Notes under the pieces: model-generated
Told to the model about the DNA's origin: nothing
Databases searched by the model: none
The model's input: only the letters and a program-made list of their open reading frames with translations
DNA from: Alphaproteobacteria bacterium
Lineage (GTDB): Bacteria > Pseudomonadota > Alphaproteobacteria > Rhizobiales > Rhizobiaceae
Direction of reading: 5' to 3'
DNA: 64,000 nucleotides
Assembly: GCA_024742485.1 (NCBI GenBank)
Contig: JANSYK010000002.1
Coordinates: forward strand, 1,488,001-1,552,000
In this document: in pieces, positions 1-9,547 of the stretch
Layout: the number at the start of each line of letters is the position of its first letter
Numbering within the stretch: the stretch's first letter is position 1
Program-made: the position numbers and the translations under genes

Positions 1-1252
1 GCGCCATGCCACCAAGTTCCTCGGCGACGGCAAGGCCGCTGGCAAGGCCATCCTCGTGGAAACCGAATCCAAGATAGCTGCCACAATACCAGGTCCGGCG
101 GTAACCCTGCACCGTTTGCATTTCTTCCTGAGCGCGAAAAGCTGCTGCCGTAAAGACCGGATGATCATATTCCAGAACGCGGTCGATCTTGTCGGCACGG
201 ATGTCCTGCGAGGGATTGAGCGTCACGAAGATGTTCTCGTTTGTGTCAAGAGACTGGAGCCGGTTCATCCAGTAGCTCACGCACAGACCGCTGTCACCGC
301 CGCCGCCCGTCTTGATATAATTCCATGCGGACCACAATCGGCTACGTTTCGGCATCCATCGCTCGTCGCGATGCAGCACGGCAATGTTTTTTTGATAGGG
401 AAAGGCCGACAAGAGCGCCTTTTCCACGGGATCCGCGTCACCCAGCAGGTTAAGAGCCTGGTCCGCATGGGTGGCAAAGACCACGTGATCAAAGAGATGC
501 AGAACACGATCACCGGTTTCGATCAGCACCTTGTCCGGGCGCCGCTGGATGTGGGAAATATCGGAGTTGAGGCGGACATCGAAGTCACCATCCTCGATCA
601 GCCTCTTCACATAGGTCCGGCTGCCGCCTGCAACGGTCTTCCACAATGGTCGATTTCGAAATTGAAGCAGGCCGTGATTGGCATAAAAGTCGATGAAGGA
701 CCGCGCCGGAAACTCGAGCATCTGCTGTACGGATGTGGACCAGATCGCTGCACCCATCGGGACGATGTGCTCGTCAATGAAATCGCGGGAATAGTGCTCC
801 TTCTCCAGGAACGCACCTAGAGCAGTGTCTTTGTGGTAGAGCGAAATGCGCCGGCTGGAATCGCGGAAAAAGCGGTTGATTTCACGCAGCATCATCCAGT
901 GATGGACATTCACCAGATTGCTGCGCTGACCGAAGAACCCCTTCCCGGATCCGGCATATTCGTACCGACCGAAATCATGGGTCAGGGAGAAGCTCATCTT
1001 GGTGTCGAGGCACGAGACGCGAAGATGCGCCAGCAGGGCTTTCAGATTGGGGTAGTTCTTGTCGTTGAATACGATAAATCCCGTATCGACGGGAACGGTG
1101 CCGTCGCGGGTTTCAACCGTAACTGTATTGGCATGCCCCCCGGCATAATCGGCCTTTTCAAAGAGTGTTACATTGTGGCGCTTGCTTAAAAGCCAGGCGG
1201 CGGATAGGCCGGACACGCCGCTACCGATGACCGCGATGTTATGTTTCTTCAA
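1..1252 (-). CDS. COG2907-type NAD/FAD-binding oxidoreductase, C-terminus outside window
   Basis: Reading the minus strand from 1252 gives about 417 uninterrupted codons that continue past base 1. The start is TTG (MKKHNIAVIGSG), preceded by AGGAG about 8 nt upstream and by an in-frame TAA, so no earlier start is possible. Residues 7-20 form a classic dinucleotide-binding GxGxxG fold and an acidic residue follows the second strand (FEKADYAGGHANTV), as in amine-oxidase-like flavoproteins. Family knowledge: COG2907 proteins usually sit beside DUF1365, cyclopropane-fatty-acid synthase and DUF2177 genes and are thought to act in lipid modification. The divergent DUF2177 gene here matches that neighbourhood. 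The reaction is not established. The FAD-binding family is secure, the lipid role is inferred from context. Confidence 0.85.
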   Translation of the reverse strand, partial: MKKHNIAVIGSGVSGLSAAWLLSKRHNVTLFEKADYAGGHANTVTVETRDGTVPVDTGFIVFNDKNYPNLKALLAHLRVSCLDTKMSFSLTHDFGRYEYAGSGKGFFGQRSNLVNVHHWMMLREINRFFRDSSRRISLYHKDTALGAFLEKEHYSRDFIDEHIVPMGAAIWSTSVQQMLEFPARSFIDFYANHGLLQFRNRPLWKTVAGGSRTYVKRLIEDGDFDVRLNSDISHIQRRPDKVLIETGDRVLHLFDHVVFATHADQALNLLGDADPVEKALLSAFPYQKNIAVLHRDERWMPKRSRLWSAWNYIKTGGGGDSGLCVSYWMNRLQSLDTNENIFVTLNPSQDIRADKIDRVLEYDHPVFTAAAFRAQEEMQTVQGYRRTWYCGSYLGFGFHEDGLASGLAVAEELGGMA

Positions 1253-1412
1253 GGGGTGCTCCTGTTACGCGCCTTGTATTGCTAACTCATTACGCACTCG
1301 CAATGGCCGCGGATCACAGATGCAGGGACGATTGCACCGGAACTGTCCCGTCGGTGATCCGAATGTGCCGTATCAACGTAAATCCCACCGATCAACAAAG
1401 AACACAGTATTG

Positions 1413-1805
1413 ATGATATATCTGAAGGCCTATATCGCCACCGCCACCATTTTCTTTCTGCTGGATTATGTCTGGCTGACCCGCGTTGCCGGTTCCTTTT
1501 ACCGGGACCGCCTCGGCTCCTTGATGCTCGAGCAACCGCGCCTCAGCGTGGCCGCCCTGTTCTATGTTTTCTATGTCGTCGGCATTGTGATTTTCGCCAT
1601 TCTGCCGGCATTGCGAACGGATTCGGTGCTGACGGCAGTACTCCTCGGCGCCCTTCTGGGGTGCATGGCCTACGGCACATACGACATCACCAATTATGCC
1701 ACGTTGCGCGATTGGCCCGTATCGATTGTGCTGATCGACATCGCCTGGGGTGCGGCATTGACCGGCATCTCCGCGGGTGTGGGTTACCTGGTCGTGCGTT
1801 TCTAG
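1413..1805 (+). CDS. DUF2177 family inner-membrane protein
   Basis: A 130-residue protein starting MIYLKAYIATATIFF. It is almost wholly hydrophobic with four likely membrane segments and the family's typical motif near residue 15-22 (LDYVWLTR). A conserved DITNYATLRDWP stretch sits in the loop between the last helices. Length fits DUF2177 (about 130 residues). It is divergent from the COG2907 flavoprotein, and the two families commonly cluster with fatty-acid cyclopropanation genes. The function is unknown. I chose the ATG at 1413; a TTG immediately upstream is possible. The reading frame is open further upstream but with no family resemblance. Confidence 0.85.
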   Translation: MIYLKAYIATATIFFLLDYVWLTRVAGSFYRDRLGSLMLEQPRLSVAALFYVFYVVGIVIFAILPALRTDSVLTAVLLGALLGCMAYGTYDITNYATLRDWPVSIVLIDIAWGAALTGISAGVGYLVVRF

Positions 1806-1857
1806 TGCAATTCAGGTTTTGTCGGAATCGGTAAAACCTGAACGACTCAAGACGGCG

Positions 1858-3486
1858 TCAGGTGCCCGGAAAACGATAGTCCTTGAACGTCTCTCGCAGG
1901 TCCATCTTCTGGATCTTGCCGGTTGCCGTATGTGGGATTTCATCGACGAAGACAACATCATCCGGCATCCACCATTTCGCGATCTTGCCGGCCATGAAGC
2001 CGAGGATCTCTTCCTTTGACGGGTCGCACCCCTCCTTTTTGACGATCACCAGCAATGGTCGCTCATCCCATTTTGGATGATGAATGCCGATCACGGCCGC
2101 TTCGGCAACGTCTTGATGGCCAACGGCAAGATTCTCCAGCTCAATCGTCGATATCCACTCGCCGCCGGATTTGATGACGTCCTTTGCCCGGTCGGTGATT
2201 TCCATGTAGCCATACGGATCGATATGCGCCACATCGCCGGTATCGAACCAGTTGTCCTCGTCAAATTGTTCTGCTCCCCGTCCCTTGTAATAAGACGCTG
2301 AAATCGCCGGTCCGCGTACCTTCAACCGGCCGAACGATTTCCCGTCCCAAGGCTGTTCCTTGTTGTCATCATCGGTGACTTTCATCTCGATCGTGAAAGG
2401 CGGATGACCCTGTTTGGCCTGCAGATCGAGTTTGGCGTCGCCGGAAAGGTCTTCATATTCCGGCTTGAGAGTGCAGATGGTGCCGAGCGGACTCATCTCG
2501 GTCATGCCCCAGGCATGGATGACATCGACCCCATAGGTGTCCTGGAAGCTTTGGGTGATCGACCTGGGGCAGGCCGATCCACCGATCACCACCCGATTGA
2601 GATCCGGCAGCTTTTCGCCGGTCTTTTCCAGATGCTGCAGGAGCATCAGCCAGACCGTCGGAACGGCGGCGCTCATGGTGACACGCTCCTGGCGAAGAAG
2701 GTCGTAGATCGATTCACCGTCCATGCCGGCACCCGGCATGACCATGCCGCACCCCACCATCGGGCAGGAAAATCCGGTCGACCAGCCATTGGCGTGAAAC
2801 AGCGGAACGACGGGCATCATCCGGTCCTTGGACGAAAGATTGAGCATGTCAGGCTGTACGCAGGCCATGGCATGGATCACATTCGACCGGTGTGAATAGA
2901 GCACGCCTTTCGGATTGCCCGTGGTGCCCGATGTGTAACACATTCCGGCAGCCGTTTTTTCGTCGAATTCCTTCCAGGCAAAGTCCTGATCCACTTCGCC
3001 AATCCATGCTTCATACGGCACCGCATTTGGCAGCGTCGTTTCCGGCATGTGCGCCTCGTCGGTCAGTATGATCACCTTTTCAAGGCTTGGAACCTTGTCG
3101 GCAATGGTTTCGATCAGGGGAACAAAAGTCAGATCGACAAAGAGGAACCGGTCTTCCGCGTCATTCATGATCCAGATGATCTGTTCTGCAAAGAGCCGCG
3201 GATTGAGTGTGTGGTAGACCGCACCAACCCCAAGAATGCCGTACCAGCTTTCCAGATGCCGCCAGGTGTTCCAGGCCATGGTGGCGACCCGGTCACCGAT
3301 CACGATCCCGTCCATCTCCAAGCGCTTGGAAACCTGCATCGATCGTCCGCGAACGGTTTTGTAGTCGGTGCGATGGATCGGCCCTTCGATGGAGCGCGAC
3401 ACGATCTCCCGGCCACCATGATTTTGCGCCGCGTGATCGATTACCTTGTGGCAAAGCAGAGGCCAATCCTGCATCAGTCCCAGCAT
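1858..3486 (-). CDS. Long-chain fatty-acid/acyl-CoA ligase (AMP-forming, FadD/DmdB-like)
   Basis: A 542-residue ANL-superfamily enzyme that activates a carboxylic acid as an acyl-adenylate and then forms the CoA thioester. The P-loop-like AMP motif [18 protein letters not shown] is present, followed by the core WGMTEMSP and the hinge region [15 protein letters not shown]. The C-terminal catalytic lysine motif is [14 protein letters not shown]. The ATG at 3486 ([10 protein letters not shown]) is chosen because homologues start like this and GGGAGAA lies just upstream, although the frame is open for 30 more codons. The substrate cannot be read from sequence; medium/long-chain fatty acid or methylmercaptopropionate are the usual options in this subfamily. 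It is convergent with the DUF2177 gene, 52 bp away. Confidence 0.9.
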   Translation of the reverse strand: MLGLMQDWPLLCHKVIDHAAQNHGGREIVSRSIEGPIHRTDYKTVRGRSMQVSKRLEMDGIVIGDRVATMAWNTWRHLESWYGILGVGAVYHTLNPRLFAEQIIWIMNDAEDRFLFVDLTFVPLIETIADKVPSLEKVIILTDEAHMPETTLPNAVPYEAWIGEVDQDFAWKEFDEKTAAGMCYTSGTTGNPKGVLYSHRSNVIHAMACVQPDMLNLSSKDRMMPVVPLFHANGWSTGFSCPMVGCGMVMPGAGMDGESIYDLLRQERVTMSAAVPTVWLMLLQHLEKTGEKLPDLNRVVIGGSACPRSITQSFQDTYGVDVIHAWGMTEMSPLGTICTLKPEYEDLSGDAKLDLQAKQGHPPFTIEMKVTDDDNKEQPWDGKSFGRLKVRGPAISASYYKGRGAEQFDEDNWFDTGDVAHIDPYGYMEITDRAKDVIKSGGEWISTIELENLAVGHQDVAEAAVIGIHHPKWDERPLLVIVKKEGCDPSKEEILGFMAGKIAKWWMPDDVVFVDEIPHTATGKIQKMDLRETFKDYRFPGT

Positions 3487-3789
3487 CAAGTTCTCCCTGT
3501 TTTTATCGGCGTATCCTTGCGCCGGTTTGTTGCAGTATGACCGCCGGAACCGGTCAGGAAAAGTCCTGATTTTCAATTATTGCCGGGTGAAGCGAGAGCC
3601 GTCGCCGCTTGTCAAAGAGCTTGCCTCAATCGCGCCCTCTTGGTAATGCGTCGGCCAGTCTTTGGGCAAAGAACTGTCACCAACCGACCGGCGAGTTGGT
3701 TAAGGCGGGAGCGACGACATCAGCCCGACAGATGCCCGTGTGCAGGCAGGCATTCGGGCAGCTGAAACCAGCAAAAACAGGGCAGTGCC
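3487..3789. other. Intergenic region between acyl-CoA ligase and GT2 gene
   Basis: Divergent promoter region of about 300 bp. The only structure I see is a short inverted repeat ACCAAC-N10-GTTGGT at 3679-3700, a possible operator or hairpin. No convincing coding frame. Confidence 0.4.
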
Positions 3790-4512
3790 ATGATATCGAT
3801 CGTCATTCCTTGCAAGAACGAAGCGGAGAACATTCCGCCATTGCTGGACGAAATCGCAGAACATATGGATGGTCGTGACATGGAGGTCATCGTCGTCAAT
3901 GACGGGTCGACAGACGACACGCCGGCGGTTCTCGAAGCGCAGGCGGCAGCACGACCCTTTCCGGTACGCCATCTTCGCCACGAAGAATCGGTCGGGCAGA
4001 GTCTGTCGCTGAGAACCGGTGTCCTGGCCGCAAAGGGTGACATCATCGCGACCATCGACGGGGACGGTCAGAACGATCCGCAATATATTGGCCAACTGGT
4101 CGATAGGCTCGTCGCCGCCGGCCCCGGCGTCGGCATTGCCTGCGGCCAGCGCATCAAGCGCAAGGATACAAAGCTCAAGCAGTTGTCATCGCGGTTTGCC
4201 AACTGGCTGCGCGGATCGATCCTCAATGACAAGACCCGGGATTCGGGCTGTGGCCTCAAGGCGCTTCATGCGGATATTTTTCGGCGTCTTCCGTTTTTCA
4301 ACGGCACCCACCGGTTTCTGCCGGCTCTGGTCATTCAGGAAGGGTACGACGTCGTCGCCATCGATGTCCTCGACCGTCCCCGCCGCTTCGGAGCATCGAA
4401 TTACGGCATCATGGATCGCGGCTTGCGCGGCGCGCTCGATCTGTTCGGTGTATGGTGGCTGAAAAGACGGCGCGGAGTGATGCCGAAGGTCGAGGAAATT
4501 CATCATGGTTGA
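3790..4512 (+). CDS. Family 2 glycosyltransferase, polyprenyl-phosphate sugar transferase type
   Basis: A 240-residue GT-A fold enzyme. The N-terminus ISIVIPCKNEAENIPPLL and the motif VVNDGSTDDTP (near residues 35-45) bind the nucleotide sugar. The metal-binding DxD-like element is TIDGDGQNDPQY (near residue 92). It lacks a C-terminal multi-span membrane domain, so it resembles DPM1-type enzymes that load a sugar on a polyprenyl phosphate. It overlaps the next gene by 8 bp, and the third gene is a GT-C enzyme that would use the lipid-linked sugar. This suggests a lipid A/LPS or exopolysaccharide decoration pathway. The sugar is unknown. Confidence 0.85.
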   Translation: MISIVIPCKNEAENIPPLLDEIAEHMDGRDMEVIVVNDGSTDDTPAVLEAQAAARPFPVRHLRHEESVGQSLSLRTGVLAAKGDIIATIDGDGQNDPQYIGQLVDRLVAAGPGVGIACGQRIKRKDTKLKQLSSRFANWLRGSILNDKTRDSGCGLKALHADIFRRLPFFNGTHRFLPALVIQEGYDVVAIDVLDRPRRFGASNYGIMDRGLRGALDLFGVWWLKRRRGVMPKVEEIHHG

Positions 4513-4837
4513 AGTCGTCATGCCGATTGTCGAATGGTTTCGCGTTGTCTTTATCGAGCAGCTGGACGGCTGGGTGCTTTTGGGATTTCTGGCCCAGGCC
4601 TGTTTTACCATGCGGTTTGTCGTTCAGTGGATCGCTTCGGAACGAGCCAAACGCAGTGTGGTGCCGGTCGCCTTCTGGTTCTTCTCCTTGTTCGGGGGCG
4701 GTCTGTTGTTCATCTATGCGATTCAACGCCAGGATCCGGTCTTCATCGCCGGTCAGGGAATGGGATTGGTGATCTACATTCGAAACCTCTGGCTCATCGC
4801 CAATGAGAGACGCGCGGCCATGGCGGACGCTGAATGA
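4505..4837 (+). CDS. Small membrane protein with lipid-A-disaccharide synthase N-terminal-like (LAB_N) domain
   Basis: A 110-residue protein with three hydrophobic segments. The LAB_N signature is recognisable in the stretch around QACFTMRFVVQWIASE and in the following SVVPVAFWFFSLFGG. The C-terminal IRNLWLIANERR tail is typical. It overlaps both neighbours, so translation is coupled with GT2 and GT39. LAB_N proteins are distant relatives of small PQ-loop/SMR-like transporters, so a role in moving or presenting the lipid-linked sugar is reasonable but inferred. Confidence 0.85.
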   Translation: MVEVVMPIVEWFRVVFIEQLDGWVLLGFLAQACFTMRFVVQWIASERAKRSVVPVAFWFFSLFGGGLLFIYAIQRQDPVFIAGQGMGLVIYIRNLWLIANERRAAMADAE

Positions 4838-6510
4838 TGCCCCTCGGGCTGAACATACCTGCAGTACGTACCCTGCTCATTTTCCTGTTCGGTATCGCCG
4901 TGCTTTTGCCCGGTGTGTCGCAATTGCCGCCGATCGACCGGGACGAATCCCGCTATGTCCAGGCAACCAAACAGATGGTCGAGAGCGGCGATTTCGTCGA
5001 TATCCGCTTTCAGGAACAGGCGCGTTACAAGAAGCCGATCGGCATCTATTGGCTGCAATCGGCCAGTGTGATGCTGAGCGGTGGCGATGCGGCCACGTCC
5101 GTCTGGGCCTATCGGTTGGTCTCCGTATTTGCGATGGCCCTGTGTTTCGCGGCCCTCTACTGGGTGGGCGTCGGCCTATTCGGGGCCACCGCCGGTGCCC
5201 TGGCGGCGCTGATGCTCGCCGGCCTGTTCGGCGCGGGATTTGAAGGCCGTCTGGCCAAGACCGATGCCGTTTTGTTGCTCCTTTCCATCATTGCCCAGGG
5301 GTTGCTGGCACGCATTTACCTGTCCCACAGGCGAGAGGAGAGCGCCGGGTCGCTGACGCCCTGGCTGTTCTGGATCGTCCAGGGCGCTGCCATTTTGATC
5401 AAGGGACCGATAACGCCGCTGCTCAGCGCATTGACCATTGCCTTTCTGCTAATATTTGACCGAAACCGGGATCGCCAGTGGCTTGCGGACCTCAAACCGC
5501 TGCGCGGCATTGCCCTGATGGCCCTGGTCGCCCTGCCGTGGCTGATCCTGATTACCTGGAAAACCGGAGGTGCTTTCTGGCAGGAGGCTGTGGGTCGGGA
5601 CATGTTGGGCAAGGTTGCCAGCGGGCAGGAATCCCATGGCGCCTGGCCCGGCTATTATGTGTTCACCTACTCCCTTTACATGTGGCCGTTTGGTCTCATT
5701 GCGGTCATCGGCGTTACCCACGCTCTGCGGCGGATGTCGACCGATCCGCGCCTGCTGTTCTGCCTGGCCTGGTACCTGCCATTCTGGCTGTTTTTCGAAC
5801 TCATCCCCACCAAGCTGCCGCATTACGTGCTGCCGGCCTATCCGGCGATCCTGCTGCTCGGGGGCTGGTTCCTGACGCTGCCGGCCGGAGAACAGCCGAT
5901 CGCACTGGTCTGGCAGCGGATCGTCCATGGTCTCGCCGGTATTGGGGTCGTGGCCGTTGCCATTGGATTTGTGGCGATTGCCATTGTTGCGCCGATATAC
6001 CTGTCCGGATCGCCATCGATCTGGAGCCTGCCGGCGGCCGCTCTGTTGCTGGTGGCCGGCTGGCTCGGTCTTGGCGTGCGCGTTCATGTCACGCCAATAC
6101 GGCGGGTGTTGGTGGCCGCACTGACCGCGACAACGTCCTATGGGTTGATATTCGGCGGAATCCTGCCGCAGATCGACCAATTGTGGCTCAGCCGGCAGAT
6201 CGCCACCCAGTTTCATGCGGAAAAGGCCTGTGAGGATTCGGTCCTGGTCTCCGTGACCTATCACGAGCCAAGTCTGGTGTTCCTGGCTGGAACGGATACC
6301 GTTATGACCAACGCGAACAACGCTGCGAGACATCTGCTCGATAACCCCCGATGCGCCGTTGCCGCCGTTCCCGACGAAGATGCCGAACCGTTTCTTGCGG
6401 CCGTCAAGCAGAAAGGCGTGAACCTGGTGAGCGGCGAAGCCCTCTTCGGCATCAACTATTCAAATGGCCCGGAATACATCATGCGCCTCTATCGGATTGT
6501 TGATGAGTGA
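4834..6510 (+). CDS. Family 39 (ArnT-like) glycosyltransferase, GT-C membrane enzyme
   Basis: A 558-residue integral membrane protein with about 10-12 hydrophobic segments and a C-terminal periplasmic part. The first periplasmic loop has the acidic GT-C/ArnT motif DRDESRYVQATKQM (near residue 33), where the carboxylates serve in catalysis. A second conserved loop follows (RFQEQARYKKPIGIYWLQS). It starts 4 bp inside the LAB_N gene (ATGA overlap). Family members move a sugar or aminosugar from polyprenyl phosphate to lipid A or other acceptors on the periplasmic side. The acceptor here is unknown. Likely partner of the GT2 upstream. Confidence 0.88.
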   Translation: MMPLGLNIPAVRTLLIFLFGIAVLLPGVSQLPPIDRDESRYVQATKQMVESGDFVDIRFQEQARYKKPIGIYWLQSASVMLSGGDAATSVWAYRLVSVFAMALCFAALYWVGVGLFGATAGALAALMLAGLFGAGFEGRLAKTDAVLLLLSIIAQGLLARIYLSHRREESAGSLTPWLFWIVQGAAILIKGPITPLLSALTIAFLLIFDRNRDRQWLADLKPLRGIALMALVALPWLILITWKTGGAFWQEAVGRDMLGKVASGQESHGAWPGYYVFTYSLYMWPFGLIAVIGVTHALRRMSTDPRLLFCLAWYLPFWLFFELIPTKLPHYVLPAYPAILLLGGWFLTLPAGEQPIALVWQRIVHGLAGIGVVAVAIGFVAIAIVAPIYLSGSPSIWSLPAAALLLVAGWLGLGVRVHVTPIRRVLVAALTATTSYGLIFGGILPQIDQLWLSRQIATQFHAEKACEDSVLVSVTYHEPSLVFLAGTDTVMTNANNAARHLLDNPRCAVAAVPDEDAEPFLAAVKQKGVNLVSGEALFGINYSNGPEYIMRLYRIVDE

Positions 6511-6632
6511 ACGGGCCTGCCGCCGTGCCGATGGTCGGCATGTGATTGCCGTATTGTTATTGTAGCCGCAGCGGATGGAGCGGAGATGAACCCACTGTGC
6601 GTCACTCCGGGTACGGTCACAGGGAAAAAGAG

Positions 6633-7628
6633 ATGATGAAGAGTGTCGGGACCATTCTTGCGACGGCCATCGTGACCATGATGTTGGCCGCCTCGGCGCA
6701 TGCCGCTGAGACGATGCGCATTTCGCTTCAACTGCCGTTGGCGTCGCATATCGGCCAGAACCTGCTGTTGTTCAAGAAAGAGGTGGAAGCGCGAACCAAG
6801 GGTGAAGTCTTGGTGGAAATCTATGATTCCGCTCAGCTCTACAAGGACAAGGAAGTGCCCCAGGCAGTGGGGCTGGGCGCAATTGAAGCTGGGGCGGCCT
6901 CGCTCACACGCTATGTGGGAGATATCCCTGCTGTCGATATTTTCTACATGCCGTTTCTGTTGAATTCCGAGGACAGGGTGCGAGGCGCGGTGCACAAGGG
7001 TGCGGCCATCCGAACGGCCATCGAGGACGCGGTTGAAGAAACCGGCGCCAAAATCCTCTATTGGCAGGCCTATGGCGGAGCTGTTCTGCTGTCCAAGGAC
7101 GAGCCGATCCGAACGCCGGATGATCTCAAGGGCCTGAGAGTGCGTGTGTTCGGCAAGACACTCGGCGATTTCGTTACAGCCACCGGTGGCGCGCCGACGC
7201 TGATTTCGGGCTCCGAACAGTATCTTGCCTATCAGCGCGGCACGGTGGATGTGGGCATGACGGGCGTTTCGGGTGTGAAATCACGCCGGCTTTGGGAGGT
7301 GATGGACACGATCACGGTTACCAATCATGCTGACATTGAGTTTGTCGTCGTCGCGAACCTGGACTGGTGGAACAGCCTCTCGGAAGATAATCGTCAAGCC
7401 ATCGAGGCTGCGGCCGAGATTGCGGATATGGCCGTTCGCGACGCCATGGCGCAGATAGAGGCGGATGCATTTGACGCGGCAAGAGAAAACGGCATGACCG
7501 TCTATCTGCCCACCGATACGGAAATCGAGGCTTGGAAAGCCGCTTCGGAACCGGTCTACGATGCCTATCGCGCATCGGCTGGCGACCTTGGTAAAAAGCT
7601 CCTGGATGAAGCAGCCGCGCTCAACTGA
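6633..7628 (+). CDS. TRAP transporter substrate-binding protein (DctP family)
   Basis: A 331-residue exported protein. A signal peptide covers about residues 1-24, ending in SAHAA before ETMRISLQLP. The DctP fold is visible in the central LLSKDEPIRTPDDLKGLRVRV motif, whose arginine contacts the carboxylate of the substrate, and in the following QYLAYQRGTVDVGMTG. ATG at 6633 has AGGGA 7 nt upstream; a second ATG follows directly. It leads a P-Q-M operon. Substrate is probably an organic acid; the downstream beta-helix gene hints at a sugar acid, but this is inference. Confidence 0.92.
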   Translation: MMKSVGTILATAIVTMMLAASAHAAETMRISLQLPLASHIGQNLLLFKKEVEARTKGEVLVEIYDSAQLYKDKEVPQAVGLGAIEAGAASLTRYVGDIPAVDIFYMPFLLNSEDRVRGAVHKGAAIRTAIEDAVEETGAKILYWQAYGGAVLLSKDEPIRTPDDLKGLRVRVFGKTLGDFVTATGGAPTLISGSEQYLAYQRGTVDVGMTGVSGVKSRRLWEVMDTITVTNHADIEFVVVANLDWWNSLSEDNRQAIEAAAEIADMAVRDAMAQIEADAFDAARENGMTVYLPTDTEIEAWKAASEPVYDAYRASAGDLGKKLLDEAAALN

Positions 7629-7666
7629 CAATACCGGACGGGTGCATCGCACATTGGGTATCGGAC

Positions 7667-8164
7667 GTGGCTAAAGCGGAATCCTTTGTCCGCGGCCTGG
7701 CATGGGTCGCTGCTGGATTGTTCCTCGCAACGGGCGTCATGCTGACCTATGAGGTCATCGTCCGCTATTTCTTTGCGGCTCCGACCAGTTGGGCGGCGGA
7801 GCTCAGCCAGATGGCCTTGATCTGGGGTTCGCTGATCGCGATGCCGTGGATCCTGGCGGCCCGGCGGCATATCACCGTTACGGCAATCACGGCAAAGCTG
7901 AGCGCCCGGAACAAACGGTTGGCCGACGGCGCTGCGATGATCGTCGTCCTGGTCTTTTCCCTGATTGTGACCATCTGGGGCTGGGACATTTTCCATGACA
8001 GTTTCGTTCGGGGACGAACAACCGGCAGTCTGCTCAACCTGCCGGTCTGGATCATCGAACTTGCTGTTCCGGTCGGCTTTGGCCTCCTGGCGATACAGGC
8101 TGGCCTGGAAGTTCTGGGGCTGGCAAGGTCAAGAGCGTCTCCGCGCGATAGGCCGACAGAATGA
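7667..8164 (+). CDS. TRAP transporter small permease (DctQ family)
   Basis: A 165-residue protein with four membrane segments. It has the usual EVIVRYFFAAPTSWAAELSQ element after the first helix and a DIFHDSFVRGRTTG loop. The start is GTG at 7667, 38 bp after dctP. It overlaps the large permease by 4 bp, which supports translational coupling. Together with the neighbours it forms the membrane part of a Na+-coupled TRAP importer. Confidence 0.9.
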   Translation: MAKAESFVRGLAWVAAGLFLATGVMLTYEVIVRYFFAAPTSWAAELSQMALIWGSLIAMPWILAARRHITVTAITAKLSARNKRLADGAAMIVVLVFSLIVTIWGWDIFHDSFVRGRTTGSLLNLPVWIIELAVPVGFGLLAIQAGLEVLGLARSRASPRDRPTE

Positions 8165-9435
8165 CAATCCTGATCATCCTGACAGCCCTGTTTGTCTTGC
8201 TGCTGATCGGTGTGCCGGTGGCCTTCGCTCTGGGCGCCGTTGGTCTGGCCATGCTGATCGCGGGCGGGTTTTCACCGCTGTTGGCGCCGCAGACGATCCT
8301 GTCGACACTGGATGAATTCATCCTGCTGGCGGTGCCGCTCTTCCTGCTGATGTCCAACGTGCTGCTGAAGGGCGGCGTCGGCCGCGATCTGTTTGCCGCC
8401 GTGCAGGCCTGGGTTGGCCACTGGCCCGGCGGGCTGGCCGTGGCGACCATTTTTTCCTGCGCCATCTTCGCCGCGATCAGCGGTTCGTCAGTGGCAACGG
8501 CGGCGACCATCGGAACGGTAGCCATTCCCGAAATGATTGCCCGTGGCTATCGCCCGCGCTTCGTCTATGGGCTGCTTGCGGCCGGCGGCACATTGGGCAT
8601 TCTGATCCCGCCCTCGATTCCGATGATTGTGTACGGCTTCATCACCGAGGAAAGCGTGATCGCGCTGTTTCTGGCGGGCATTGTCCCGGGGCTGCTGTTG
8701 GTGGCGGCCTTCACGGCCTATGCCATGATCCACGCCCGTTTTGCGCTTGATCGACAGGCCATCCGGGCTGCAACCTGGCCCGAACGCCGGCGGACCAGCA
8801 TGCGGGCCTTTCCGTCCGTCCTGCTGGCGGCATTCATCATCGGCGGCTTGTATTCCGGCGTGTTCACACCGACAGAAGCCGCCGCTGTCGGGTTTGCGTC
8901 GGCTCTTGTGATCACCATTGCAGTCTTGCGCACCCTGACCTGGCAAGGCTTCAAGGAGGCAGCTTTCGAGTCCATGGTGACCACGGTCGCCATCCTGCTG
9001 ATCATCGGTGGCGCCAAAATATTCGGAAAGGCGATCGCCCTCTACCGTATCCCGCAGGACATATCCGCCTTCATCGGCGCCAATATCGACGGTCCGATCC
9101 TCTTCATTCTGGTGGTCAGCATCGTGCTGTTGCTGATGGGCCTTGTTTTCGAAGCCCTGTCGATGGTGCTGATCATGGTTCCGGTCCTGCTTCCCGCCGC
9201 CCTTGCGCTGGGCTTCGATCCGATCTGGTTCGGCGTCTATGTCGTCATCATGGTCGAGTGCGCTCTGATCACGCCCCCTGTCGGTCTCAATTTGTATGTC
9301 ATTCAGTCCGTTGCCCGTACGACGCTCGGCGAGGTTTCACGCGGCGTGCTTCCCTTCCTTCTGATCTTGCTGGCAAGCATTGTTGCGCTGTATCTGGTGC
9401 CGGACCTTGCGCTTTTTGTGCCTTTCAAATGGTGA
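8161..9435 (+). CDS. TRAP transporter large permease (DctM family)
   Basis: A 424-residue polytopic protein with about 12 hydrophobic helices. Conserved DctM features include PLFLLMSNVLLKGG near residue 60, FAAISGSSVATAATIG near residue 107 and LIPPSIPMIVYG near residue 155. The C-terminal half repeats the pattern (ECALITPPVGLNLYV). It forms the ion-coupled translocation channel with the DctQ protein encoded just upstream (4-bp overlap). Length is normal for the family. Confidence 0.93.
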   Translation: MTILIILTALFVLLLIGVPVAFALGAVGLAMLIAGGFSPLLAPQTILSTLDEFILLAVPLFLLMSNVLLKGGVGRDLFAAVQAWVGHWPGGLAVATIFSCAIFAAISGSSVATAATIGTVAIPEMIARGYRPRFVYGLLAAGGTLGILIPPSIPMIVYGFITEESVIALFLAGIVPGLLLVAAFTAYAMIHARFALDRQAIRAATWPERRRTSMRAFPSVLLAAFIIGGLYSGVFTPTEAAAVGFASALVITIAVLRTLTWQGFKEAAFESMVTTVAILLIIGGAKIFGKAIALYRIPQDISAFIGANIDGPILFILVVSIVLLLMGLVFEALSMVLIMVPVLLPAALALGFDPIWFGVYVVIMVECALITPPVGLNLYVIQSVARTTLGEVSRGVLPFLLILLASIVALYLVPDLALFVPFKW

Positions 9436-9547
9436 TCTGCACCGTGTGACGGGCTGGCTGCCAACCGATAGGGGCATATTTTGCAACTTGGCGCTGAATG
9501 AGCGTAGTCTGCTCGCCTAAATCCACGCAGCCAAGGGAGATGTGATC

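Noticed and set aside
56-820. A 254-codon plus-strand frame at the left edge
   Set aside because: Antisense of the COG2907 flavoprotein, which has a proper start, RBS and nucleotide-binding fold.
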